Source: Rudanella sp.
GTDB lineage: Bacteria; Bacteroidota; Bacteroidia; Cytophagales; Spirosomataceae
Length of the DNA: 5,578 nucleotides
Reading direction: 5' to 3'
Assembly: GCA_026785985.1 (NCBI GenBank)
Contig: JAJAYX010000360.1
Coordinates: 1-5,578 of the forward strand
The stretch's first letter is position 1. Each line of letters opens with the position of its first letter. The notes under the pieces are model-generated. The model worked only from the letters and a program-made list of their open reading frames with translations, had not been told where the DNA came from and did not search any database. This document shows positions 1 to 5,578 of this stretch, piece after piece. The translations under genes and the position numbers were made by a program.

Positions 1-15
1 GCCCGCAAAAAACGC

Positions 16-33
16 AAACTGCCCGGGCAGTTT
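16..33 (-). terminator. Palindromic intrinsic terminator downstream of the DUF2892-SRPBCC gene
   Basis: Positions 16-24 (AAACTGCCC) and 25-33 (GGGCAGTTT) are perfect reverse complements. As RNA this gives a 7-bp stem closed by a CCGG tetraloop. Read on the minus strand, the hairpin is followed after three bases (GCG) by six T residues (positions 12-7), the usual layout of a rho-independent terminator. It lies about 45 bp past the stop codon of the minus-strand gene ending at 78. On the plus strand the hairpin is followed by a pyrimidine-rich stretch starting TTTCC, so it might also stop a rightward transcript from a gene left of the window. That second role is inference. Confidence 0.75.
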
Positions 34-77
34 CCTTTATTCCCTCTCCTCGATTTTCTTTCTACTCTTCTTTCTTT

Positions 78-842
78 TTAAGCGACCAGCTCCTCTTGCC
101 CAATGGGGATGCTGTTGGTTTCGAGCAGGTGTTTGAAGCGTTTAATGTCGCCTTCGATCATTTTTTTGAAGATCGGATTGAGCAGTTTTGATGCCAACTC
201 GCCCACTGCGCCCTGTGGTGGACGGTATTTGATTACGGCATGAATTTCGGTGCCGCGTCCCTGTGGCGCATTGGTGAACCGAACCTCCCCCGAATTGTCG
301 ATGCTGGCTCCCGGAACCGACCGCCAAACCAGCCGGTCGTTTTGCTTTTCTTCCACGATCTCGGCATCCCACTCTATATTTCCAAAGTTTTCAAACGTCT
401 CCGTACCCGGAATTGAGGCCACCCAGTGCGACCGCTTGTCGTCGAGTTGCGTAACCGACTGGAGGTGTGTCATGAATTTTGGCAAGTTTTCCAACTTCCT
501 CCAGTACGCATAGACCTCCTCACGGGGTTTGTTGATCGTGACAACCTCCGCGATTTCAATCACGTCTGTTTCTGATTTGCCCTCGGCAGTATTGCGACCA
601 AGGGCTTCGTTGAGGGGACAGTAGCCCGAAGCTCCCCGAAATACCAGTGCGCCCCCGATTACGGCTAACAAAGCACCGCCAAGACTACCCCGGCGAAGAC
701 CAATTGTCGTTAACAGGGCACCGCCTACTACGGAGAAAACCCGTTCATTCTCGCCCACATTAATTTTGCTGGAACCGCTCGGCATGGGATCAAGTTGAGC
801 CATGCCGGGTAATTTGGCCAGAGATTCTGTCTTGTTCGCCAT
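78..842 (-). CDS. DUF2892 and SRPBCC (polyketide cyclase/START-like) two-domain membrane-anchored protein
   Basis: The protein has 254 residues. Residues about 27-85 resemble DUF2892 (YgaP-type transmembrane domain). They contain two short hydrophobic, glycine-rich helices (about 36-49 and 53-70), a basic turn (LRRG) between them, and a GYCPLNEALG segment with the cysteine (C75) usual at the end of this domain. Residues about 94-242 resemble the SRPBCC/polyketide cyclase superfamily, a helix-grip fold with a hydrophobic ligand pocket. Visible hallmarks are INKPREEVYAYWRKLENLPKFM near the start, the WDAEIVEEKQNDRLVWRS strand pair, and a long C-terminal helix. There is no cleavable signal peptide, and the SRPBCC domain probably faces the cytoplasm. 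The start is the ATG at 842, preceded by GGGAAA. The ligand and function are unknown: this fusion is recurrent in bacteria and is usually annotated only as an SRPBCC family protein. It lies 79 bp after nuoM on the same strand with no TAnnTTTG element in the gap, so readthrough from nuoLM is possible. The fold call is fairly sure; the biochemical role is not. Confidence 0.85.
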   Translation of the reverse strand: MANKTESLAKLPGMAQLDPMPSGSSKINVGENERVFSVVGGALLTTIGLRRGSLGGALLAVIGGALVFRGASGYCPLNEALGRNTAEGKSETDVIEIAEVVTINKPREEVYAYWRKLENLPKFMTHLQSVTQLDDKRSHWVASIPGTETFENFGNIEWDAEIVEEKQNDRLVWRSVPGASIDNSGEVRFTNAPQGRGTEIHAVIKYRPPQGAVGELASKLLNPIFKKMIEGDIKRFKHLLETNSIPIGQEELVA

Positions 843-874
843 AATTTCCCGTTGTTTTGGTTATTCTATTAAAT

Positions 875-897
875 AACAGGAGTAATGGCTTCCTGTT
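875..897 (-). terminator. Small hairpin between nuoM and the downstream gene, possible weak terminator or attenuator
   Basis: Positions 875-881 (AACAGGA) and 891-897 (TCCTGTT) form a perfect 7-bp inverted repeat around a 9-base loop. On the minus strand it begins 24 bp past the nuoM stop codon and is followed by ATTTAAT rather than a solid T-run. The stem is only moderately GC-rich. It could be a weak terminator giving partial readthrough into the DUF2892-SRPBCC gene, or an mRNA-processing or stabilising hairpin. Chance occurrence is also possible. Confidence 0.4.
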
Positions 898-921
898 GGG
901 AGATTGTGAGGGAATGGCCGT

Positions 922-2601
922 TTATTCCACCAAAAACCGCTTTAGCCATTCGCTGACCGCTGCGCTGCTGAGGTTGAAGATCAGGTTGGGAAACAAGCCC
1001 AAAATAAGCGAAAACAACCCCAGCGGAATCAATAGCCACCGTTCGCGGGGAGTGAGGTCGGCCAGGGAAGAGGTTCCTGGTGTAGAGTTTGTTTCGTGGC
1101 GGTTCCAGTAGGGGCCAAAAAACATCCGCTGGAGAGTCCACAAAAAGTACCCGGCAGCCAGCACAATTCCCAGCGTGGCCAGGGCCGTTTGCCAACCCGG
1201 CAACCAGGCCGATTGCATGCTGCCCATCAGCGTGAACAATTCGCCCACAAAGCCCGAAAATCCGGGCAGACCCAGCGAGGCAAAAAAGGCTACTGCCGTG
1301 AGGGTGGCATACTGGGGCATGGCGTGGTTTAGACCCCGATACGAGTCGATGCGCCGGTCGTGGGTGCGGTCGTAAATAACCCCGGCAATCAGGAACAACA
1401 TGGCTGACAAAATCCCGTGGCTCACCATCTGGTAGATGGCCCCGTTGATGCCCTCTGCCGTGAGGGAGGCAATGCCCAACAGCACAAATCCCATGTGCGA
1501 CACCGACGAGTAGGCAATCATTTTCTTGATGTCGTTTTGAGCCAGCGCATTCAGTCCTCCATAGACAATCGACAGCACGCCCAACCCGGCCAACACGCGG
1601 GCATATTCGGCACCACCATCGGGGAAAAAGCCCCAGGCAATGCGCAGGAAGCCATATCCGCCGATTTTGAGTAATACGCCCGCCAGTACCACCGATACCG
1701 GCGTAGGGGCTTCCACGTGGGCATCGGGGAGCCATGTATGCAGCGGGACAATGGGTAGTTTAATGGCAAAACCCAGGAAAACAGCCCAAAATGCCAGCAT
1801 CCGGGCGGGGATTCCTAACGGAAATGTTTCGCCCGACAAACTCAAAAACGAACTCGGGAGGTAGTTGCCACCGTCGGCCAAATACCGAAAATCGAAGGTA
1901 TGCACAATGCGGGCGGGGTCAATTTGCCCATTGGCAAGTTGCGCCTGAATCAGTCGAATTACGTTGGTGTCGGCCTGTTCGAGACCGTTGATGAGGCCGG
2001 TCGCAAGGGCTGTGCTGACGGGATCCATTACCGACATCGACAGGCCAATCATCACCAACAAAATCAGCACCGAGCCAAACAGGGTGTACAGAAAAAACTT
2101 AAGGCTGGCGTATTCCCGGCGTGGCCCACCCCACAGCCCAATCAGGAAATACATGGGCAACAGCATGAACTCAAAAAACAGGAAGAACAGAAAGAAATCG
2201 AGCGCCAGAAAGCAACCCATCACAGTGCCTGTCAGCAACAGGTAGAGCGAAAAGTAGGCCCGTTGCCGTTCCCGAATGGTCCATGAGGAGATAACACCCA
2301 CCAGCATCACCACCGTCGTTAATAGAATCAGCGGGAAACTCATGCCGTCGATGCCAACCAGATAATCAATGGAAACCGAACCGAGGTTACCCAGTGAGAG
2401 GGTAATCCAGTCGATCTGCTGACCAATCTGGTAATCGGTCTGGGTTTGGTCGAAGGCCGTATAGACCAGCCCACTCACGAGCAGATTGGCCGCCGTAATG
2501 CCCAGCGCAATCCAGCGAAATTGCCCCCGTTGCGAACTGGGGAGCAGCGCTACCACAAGCGAACCGAGAAGCGGTAAAAATATAAGTAGTGAAAGCAACA
2601 T
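922..2601 (-). CDS. nuoM: NADH-quinone oxidoreductase subunit M (NuoM, ND4-like antiporter subunit)
   Basis: This is an integral membrane subunit of the complex I membrane arm, one of the three antiporter-like proton-translocating subunits. It has 559 residues, against about 509 in E. coli. The protein is hydrophobic throughout, consistent with about 14 membrane helices. The expected functional residues are present: Glu144 in LFFEFMLLPMYFLIG (TM5), Lys281 in FAIKLPIVPLHTWLPDAH (TM7), Lys312 in LLKIGGYGFLR (TM8), and Glu454 in GFVGELFTLMG (TM12). The NDIKKMIAYSSVSHMG motif lies at 356-371. The spacing from Glu144 to Lys281 is 137 residues, against 90 in E. coli, so nearly all the extra length is a soluble insertion between TM6 and TM7 (about residues 191-262). 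The start ATG lies six bases after the nuoL stop, with AAGGGA just upstream. The next gene downstream is not nuoN, which is the usual neighbour. The NuoM rather than NuoL or NuoN assignment rests on the FEFMLLPMYFLIG and HVEAPTPVSVVLAG signatures and on its position after nuoL. Confidence 0.97.
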   Translation of the reverse strand: MLLSLLIFLPLLGSLVVALLPSSQRGQFRWIALGITAANLLVSGLVYTAFDQTQTDYQIGQQIDWITLSLGNLGSVSIDYLVGIDGMSFPLILLTTVVMLVGVISSWTIRERQRAYFSLYLLLTGTVMGCFLALDFFLFFLFFEFMLLPMYFLIGLWGGPRREYASLKFFLYTLFGSVLILLVMIGLSMSVMDPVSTALATGLINGLEQADTNVIRLIQAQLANGQIDPARIVHTFDFRYLADGGNYLPSSFLSLSGETFPLGIPARMLAFWAVFLGFAIKLPIVPLHTWLPDAHVEAPTPVSVVLAGVLLKIGGYGFLRIAWGFFPDGGAEYARVLAGLGVLSIVYGGLNALAQNDIKKMIAYSSVSHMGFVLLGIASLTAEGINGAIYQMVSHGILSAMLFLIAGVIYDRTHDRRIDSYRGLNHAMPQYATLTAVAFFASLGLPGFSGFVGELFTLMGSMQSAWLPGWQTALATLGIVLAAGYFLWTLQRMFFGPYWNRHETNSTPGTSSLADLTPRERWLLIPLGLFSLILGLFPNLIFNLSSAAVSEWLKRFLVE

Positions 2602-2609
2602 ATTCCCTT
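2602..2609 (-). promoter_or_regulatory. Possible ribosome binding site of nuoM, overlapping the nuoL stop codon
   Basis: On the minus strand the junction reads TTTAAGGGAATATG. The AAGGGA is partly built from the nuoL TAA stop codon and sits two bases before the nuoM ATG. The spacing is shorter than ideal for a Shine-Dalgarno helix, and Bacteroidota depend little on this signal. The six-base gap between stop and start by itself suggests that ribosomes finishing nuoL reinitiate on nuoM, which would help keep the two subunits in equal amounts. Confidence 0.35.
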
Positions 2610-4524
2610 AAAGTATCAACCAAATCAATAATAACAACCCCACCACAGCCGCTGTAATGTAGGACTGTACCCGGCCACTCTGCACCGAGCGCGTCAGTTT
2701 ACCTAATCGCCCTGCAACCCAGGCACCGCCGTTCACCAGGCCATCCACACCATAGCGATCCAGTGCGTAAGCCAAATGAGCCCCCACAACGGTTCCAATA
2801 CCTGTGCTGTTCACCAAACCATCGACCACGCGGATGTCGGCCCGGTGCAGCCAGTTGGCCAACCGCCGAATGGGTAACACCACCAGCCAGGTCAGGAATT
2901 CATCTAAAAAACCGTACCGGACAGAAGCCCGTACCACCAGCCGGTTGGGGGTGGGGTCGCGAAGGCGGAAGCCAAACCACCCACCCAGAAGAACCAGCAG
3001 AATGGATACAGGAGCCAACCAGATCGGAGCAGCATGGCCTGTTTCCGGGGCAGTGATAGGGTGGCCCAGGTTGGTAACGGAAAGCCATGACTCAACCCAA
3101 CTGCCCTGCGCCGAAAGGGGGTTCAGAGCGAACCAGAACCAGGCCGAAAAAATAGCCAGCAACACCACCGGCCCCAGCAAGAGCCAGTTGGGTTCGTGAA
3201 GCTGGTTTTCAGGTTTACCGGATAAATAGCCTTCGCCCAAAAACACCATCCGAACCTGACGAGTCATGTAGAGAGCGGTTAGGCCCGACGTGAACAACAA
3301 GGCCACCGGAATCAGGAAAGCCAGCGGGTTCGCCTGCTCGCTTGCCCAGCTAAAAGCACCGCCCAGAATATTTTCTTTGGACAAGAAACCCGACAAGAGC
3401 GGCACCCCCGCCAGGGAGGCAGCACAGATAACGTAACTCCAAAACGTGATGGGCATACGTTGACGCAGACCCCCCATTTGCCGCATGTCCTGGGTATGGA
3501 GGGCATGAATAATGGCTCCGGCCCCTAAAAATAACCCGGCCTTAAAAAATGCGTGCGTCAGCAGGTGGAACAGTCCCCCGGTCACGTTGTTAGTTCCCAT
3601 GGCGGCCACCATCAATCCTAGTTGACTGACGGTGGAGAACGCCAGTACCTTTTTGATATCGTTTTGGAACAGGGCGGAGAAACCGCCCCAAAGTGCGGTC
3701 AAGGTGCCAATGAGGGCCACCACAACCAATGCGTCGGGAGAGAGTAAAGGGTGAATCCGGGCCAGCAAAAAAATACCGGCGGCTACCATCGTGGCTGCAT
3801 GGAGCAGAGCCGACACGGGCGTGGGGCCTTCCATCGCATCGGGGAGCCAGCCAATAAGCGGAAACTGCGCCGATTTACCTATGCATCCCATAAACAGAAG
3901 AAGACCCACCAGCGTGGGTGCTTCTTTGTTCAGTAAGGCAAATTCAAACGTGCCAAATAACCTGTAGGTCAGCAAAATACCAATCAGGAAACCAACGTCG
4001 CCGATTCGGTTGTAAAGAAACGCTTTCTGAGCGGCACGGGCTGCTTCAGGTTTGTGATACCAGAAGCCGATAAGCAGATAAGAAGCCAACCCCACCAATT
4101 CCCAGAATCCGTATAAAACGATCAGGTTACTGGCTAGCAGAATACCAGCCATGGCACCCACAAATAACTGTAGATAACTAAAATAACGGGGTCGTTCGGC
4201 CTGGTTTTCGAGGTAGGAGAGCGAATAAATTTGTACGAGCAGCGCCACAAAATGTGCCAGAACCAGGATCATAACCGATGGGCGGTCGTGCCGGAAACCA
4301 ACGAAAAAAGGGGTATCAAACAACCTGAGCCACTCCGCCAGGATCGGCACCATCGGCACCGTAGTGATCCGCAACAGACTGAACGACAAAACCAGGCCAA
4401 GCCCCGTTAGCACCATAGCCAGCAAACCTGCCCACCGCTGCGAACTCATCCGAACGCCGAAGAACCCCGCAAATGGCAGCAACAAAATGAGCGTGATGAG
4501 GGCAATTTCGAGCGGGTCGTCCAT
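2608..4524 (-). CDS. nuoL: NADH-quinone oxidoreductase subunit L (NuoL, ND5-like antiporter subunit)
   Basis: This is the most distal proton-translocating subunit of the complex I membrane arm. Its C-terminal lateral helix runs along and braces the other antiporter-like subunits. It has 638 residues, against about 613 in E. coli. Visible signatures are Glu142 in YGFWELVGLASYLLIGFWY (TM5), Lys217 in GCIGKSAQFPLIGWLPDAMEGPTPVSALLHAATM (split here: Lys217 in TM7, His242 in TM8), NDIKKVLAFSTVSQLG at 288-303, HAFFKAGLFLGAG at 324-336, and Lys383 in SGFLSKENIL (TM12). The C-terminal part (about 540-638) contains the lateral-helix region, two VDGLVN motifs 26 residues apart, SGRVQSY, and a final hydrophobic helix. 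The start is placed at the ATG at 4524 (MDDPLEIAL) because homology-like hydrophobic sequence begins there and a TAnnTTTG promoter lies just upstream. The frame stays open to 4911, but that extension is hydrophilic, unlike NuoL, and lies antisense to the divergent gene. The usual upstream neighbour nuoK is absent. Confidence 0.97.
   Translation of the reverse strand: MDDPLEIALITLILLLPFAGFFGVRMSSQRWAGLLAMVLTGLGLVLSFSLLRITTVPMVPILAEWLRLFDTPFFVGFRHDRPSVMILVLAHFVALLVQIYSLSYLENQAERPRYFSYLQLFVGAMAGILLASNLIVLYGFWELVGLASYLLIGFWYHKPEAARAAQKAFLYNRIGDVGFLIGILLTYRLFGTFEFALLNKEAPTLVGLLLFMGCIGKSAQFPLIGWLPDAMEGPTPVSALLHAATMVAAGIFLLARIHPLLSPDALVVVALIGTLTALWGGFSALFQNDIKKVLAFSTVSQLGLMVAAMGTNNVTGGLFHLLTHAFFKAGLFLGAGAIIHALHTQDMRQMGGLRQRMPITFWSYVICAASLAGVPLLSGFLSKENILGGAFSWASEQANPLAFLIPVALLFTSGLTALYMTRQVRMVFLGEGYLSGKPENQLHEPNWLLLGPVVLLAIFSAWFWFALNPLSAQGSWVESWLSVTNLGHPITAPETGHAAPIWLAPVSILLVLLGGWFGFRLRDPTPNRLVVRASVRYGFLDEFLTWLVVLPIRRLANWLHRADIRVVDGLVNSTGIGTVVGAHLAYALDRYGVDGLVNGGAWVAGRLGKLTRSVQSGRVQSYITAAVVGLLLLIWLIL
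2731..2826 (-). repeat. Internal VDGLVN repeat in the NuoL C-terminus
   Basis: Positions 2731-2748 and 2809-2826 differ at 3 of 18 bases and are offset by 78 bp, exactly 26 codons. Both encode VDGLVN (residues 593-598 and 567-572), each followed by a glycine- and alanine-containing amphipathic stretch. The repeat lies in the part of NuoL that carries the lateral helix and the last membrane helix. My recollection is that related NuoL proteins have similar paired motifs here, so it is probably an old structural repeat and not a recent duplication. Confidence 0.55.
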
Positions 4525-4545
4525 GAATGAGGAAAGATTGGCCCG

Positions 4546-4553
4546 CAAATATA
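4546..4553 (-). promoter_or_regulatory. Bacteroidota-type -7 promoter element for nuoLM
   Basis: On the minus strand this reads TATATTTG, an exact match to the TAnnTTTG -7 consensus of Bacteroidota sigma-70 promoters. It sits 21 bases before the nuoL ATG, so transcription would begin about 15-18 bases upstream of the start codon. No TTG typical of the -33 element is found at the expected distance. That position falls in the pyrimidine-rich strand of the G/A tract. It supports nuoLM being transcribed from its own promoter. Confidence 0.6.
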
Positions 4554-4584
4554 AGGGGGAGAAGGGAGGAAAGGGAAAAAGGAG
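4553..4584 (+). other. Uninterrupted 32-bp polypurine tract between two divergent promoters
   Basis: Every base from 4553 to 4584 on the plus strand is A or G, including G runs at 4555-4559, 4564-4566 and 4573-4575, with a further GGG at 4587-4589. It fills about half of the 58 bp between the two opposed TAnnTTTG elements. Such tracts are stiff and can in principle form triplex or G-rich structures. The fourth G run is too far away for a standard quadruplex pattern. A regulatory role is inference only. Confidence 0.5.
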
Positions 4585-4611
4585 CCGGGAGTAATAGAAA
4601 GCAGGTTGCTT

Positions 4612-4619
4612 TATCTTTG
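4612..4619 (+). promoter_or_regulatory. Bacteroidota-type -7 promoter element for the flavin reductase gene
   Basis: This reads TATCTTTG, an exact match to TAnnTTTG. Only seven bases separate it from the ATG at 4627, so the predicted transcription start falls at or within a few bases of the start codon. That would give a leaderless or nearly leaderless mRNA. No -33 TTG is seen at the expected distance. If the start codon were further downstream the leader would be longer, but the protein aligns naturally from this ATG. Confidence 0.55.
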
Positions 4620-4626
4620 CCAAACA

Positions 4627-5103
4627 ATGGCTAAACGACTGCTTAAATACAAGAATTACGATGTTCATTCCATCACAACTGTCACTGCCGACGGTCGCCG
4701 GAATGCCAACATCGCCACGTGGGTGATGCAAACCAGTATGGGCGGAACCCACCTGGTTGTGGCTCTTTATCAACCTGATCTGACAATTGAACTGGTCCGG
4801 GAAAGTGGTATTCTGAACGTGAACCTGCTGGCCACCGACCAGCCAAATCTGATTCGGAAACTGGGGCAGCAGAGCGGACGGACAAAAGACAAGTTCAAAA
4901 ACCTGCCTCATGCGCTTGACGAACGGGGTTGTCCTTTTTTAACGGAAGCACTTGGCTACGCCCAATGCTGGGTGGTGAGCCAAATCAACGCGGGCGATCA
5001 CGATCTGTTCGTGTGCGAGGTGTTGAAACAGGTGGTGCTGCACCCCAACAAAACGGTGATGACGAATGCCTACATAAAAGAGAAGAAGTTAGTACGAGGA
5101 TAA
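4627..5103 (+). CDS. Flavin reductase-like domain protein (FMN-binding split barrel)
   Basis: The protein has 158 residues and fits the flavin reductase-like family, which are small, usually homodimeric, cytoplasmic FMN-binding proteins. Many members reduce flavin with NAD(P)H, some as partners of monooxygenases. Visible features are the N-terminal strand VHSITTVTADGRRNANIATW (14-33) followed by a central strand HLVVALYQPDLTIELV (42-57), GILNVNLLAT (61-70), a variable helix with SGRTKDKFKNL (83-93), and GDHDLFVCEV (123-132), which matches the conserved GDH-containing strand of the family. The ATG at 4627 is preferred over an in-frame TTG at 4606, which lies upstream of or inside the promoter element. 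No Shine-Dalgarno sequence is evident. The gene is divergent from nuoLM and its 3' end overlaps the convergent GH3 gene by 15 bp. No monooxygenase partner is adjacent, so the electron acceptor is unknown. The fold assignment is firm; real reductase activity versus simple FMN binding is not resolved. Confidence 0.88.
   Translation: MAKRLLKYKNYDVHSITTVTADGRRNANIATWVMQTSMGGTHLVVALYQPDLTIELVRESGILNVNLLATDQPNLIRKLGQQSGRTKDKFKNLPHALDERGCPFLTEALGYAQCWVVSQINAGDHDLFVCEVLKQVVLHPNKTVMTNAYIKEKKLVRG
5089..5103. other. 15-bp tail-to-tail overlap of convergent genes
   Basis: The stop codon of the plus-strand flavin reductase gene (TAA, 5101-5103) lies inside the last codons of the minus-strand GH3 gene, and the GH3 stop (TTA on the plus strand, 5089-5091) lies inside the flavin reductase gene. 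Both reading frames encode plausible C-termini. No hairpin with a T-run is visible within about 50 bp on either side, so the two transcripts probably overlap further at their 3' ends. Confidence 0.85.
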
Positions 5104-5578
5104 CAGCGACTGCCGCCCCAGAATATCGTCCAGGTATTCCCGCGAATTGGCCAGCCGTGGCACTTTGTGCTGACCGCCCAGTTTGCCGCGCTGAGCCATC
5201 CAGCCGTAGAAGGTGCCCCGTGGTACGGCATGAATCAGCGGCTCAATCAACACCATATCGTTGTAGCGTTTGGCATCATAATCGGAGTTGACCTGCCGGA
5301 GGGTTTCGTCTAAAATCCGGTTGAAACGACCCTGATTGTTGGGTGGCGTGGCGAACTCGATGATCCACTCGTGTCGCCCGTTTTGGCCTTCTCTCATATA
5401 AACCGGACCGGCGGTGTAGTCGGTAATAACGGCCCCGGTGGCCTCGCAGGCCCGTGTGATGGCACTCTCGGCGTTTTCCACGATGACCTCCTCCCCAAAC
5501 GCATTGATAAAATGTTTGGTGCGTCCACTCACTTTCAGCCGGTGCGGATACAGCGACGTAAATCGGACTGTATCGCCC
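5089..5578 (-). CDS. GH3 auxin-responsive promoter family protein (acyl-adenylate-forming amido synthetase-like), C-terminal part
   Basis: About 162 C-terminal codons are present; the N-terminal part lies beyond the right edge of the window. The frame is open to the window end and begins GDTVRFTSLYPHR, followed by VSGRTKHFINAFGEEVIVENAE, a strong signature of bacterial GH3-family proteins. Near the end GKLGGQHKVPRL resembles the KxPR segment of plant GH3 enzymes. GH3 proteins belong to the ANL adenylating superfamily. Plant members activate a carboxylate with ATP and join it to an amino acid, whereas the bacterial members mostly have no known substrate. The GTG at 5532 is not the start, because typical family sequence continues upstream of it. 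The window has the C-terminal cap domain and hinge but not the N-terminal ATP-binding motifs, so catalytic competence cannot be judged. The gene ends tail-to-tail with the flavin reductase gene. Confidence 0.88.
   Translation of the reverse strand, partial: GDTVRFTSLYPHRLKVSGRTKHFINAFGEEVIVENAESAITRACEATGAVITDYTAGPVYMREGQNGRHEWIIEFATPPNNQGRFNRILDETLRQVNSDYDAKRYNDMVLIEPLIHAVPRGTFYGWMAQRGKLGGQHKVPRLANSREYLDDILGRQSLLSSY

Noticed and set aside
869..1735. 288-codon minus-strand open frame overlapping nuoM
   Set aside because: It runs in another frame of nuoM on the same strand. Its product is rich in Arg, Gly, Pro, Cys and His without domain signatures, as expected of a shadow frame in a moderately GC-rich gene.
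1900..2286. 128-codon plus-strand open frame inside nuoM
   Set aside because: It is antisense to nuoM, rich in Gln, Lys and His, has no recognisable domain, and has no promoter or ribosome binding site of its own.
922..4524. nuoLM as part of an Mrp antiporter or a DabAB carbon-uptake system
   Set aside because: No MrpB/C/E/F/G-like small subunits and no DabA-like (DUF2309) gene are adjacent. NuoL has the complex I-type C-terminal lateral-helix region and NuoM the classical ND4 motifs.
4555..4589. G-quadruplex in the divergent promoter region
   Set aside because: Three G runs have suitable loops, but the fourth is 11 bases away, so the standard four-run pattern with short loops is not met. 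It is kept only as a purine tract.
4606..4626. TTG start giving a seven-residue longer flavin reductase
   Set aside because: It overlaps the TAnnTTTG element and would lie upstream of the predicted transcript start. The ATG at 4627 fits the family's length.
4525..4911. In-frame upstream extension of nuoL by 129 codons
   Set aside because: It lies antisense to the flavin reductase gene and crosses the intergenic promoters. Its sequence is hydrophilic and unlike NuoL, whereas MDDPLEIAL at 4524 begins the expected first membrane helix.
5533..5578. Treating GTG at 5532 as the true start of the GH3 gene
   Set aside because: The frame continues to the window edge with GDTVRFTSLYPHR, which belongs to the same family signature, so the gene is cut by the window and not short.
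1..5578. CRISPR arrays, insertion sequences, tRNA or rRNA genes, or a novel defence system
   Set aside because: No regularly spaced repeats, terminal inverted repeats with a transposase, cloverleaf-like segments or rRNA-like stretches were seen. Nearly all the sequence is explained by five ordinary protein genes.

Overview
This window looks like a housekeeping segment of a Bacteroidota chromosome, most likely from the order Cytophagales (Spirosoma-like). The reasons are: two matches to the Bacteroidota -7 promoter element TAnnTTTG lying just upstream of start codons, weak or absent Shine-Dalgarno sequences, roughly balanced GC content, and a bacterial GH3-family protein of the kind I associate with this group. 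The taxonomic call is inference, since no rRNA or marker gene is present.

Layout, left to right. Positions 1-77 hold a perfect palindromic terminator for the first gene. Positions 78-842 (minus) encode a small membrane-anchored protein with a DUF2892 domain followed by an SRPBCC/polyketide-cyclase-like domain. A 79-bp gap with a small hairpin separates it from nuoM (922-2601, minus). Six bases further on lies nuoL (2608-4524, minus). These two are large antiporter-like membrane subunits of respiratory complex I. A 102-bp divergent intergenic region (4525-4626) carries two back-to-back TAnnTTTG elements separated by a tract rich in G and A. It drives nuoLM leftward and a flavin reductase-like gene (4627-5103, plus) rightward. 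The flavin reductase gene overlaps tail-to-tail by 15 bp with the 3' end of a GH3-family gene (5089-5578, minus) whose 5' part lies beyond the window.

How the genes fit together. NuoL and NuoM form the distal proton-pumping part of the complex I membrane arm, and their 6-bp spacing suggests cotranscription and probable translational coupling. In the classical nuo operon they sit between nuoK and nuoN. Here neither flanking gene is present and nuoL has its own promoter, so nuoLM forms a detached two-gene unit. Whether it is the only L/M pair in the genome or a second copy cannot be told from this window. The other three genes have no evident shared pathway with nuoLM.

I found no mobile elements, CRISPR arrays, tRNA or rRNA genes, and no clear sign of an undescribed system. 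The points most worth checking are the isolated nuoLM unit, the roughly 47-residue insertion in NuoM, and the compact divergent promoter with a possibly leaderless flavin reductase transcript.
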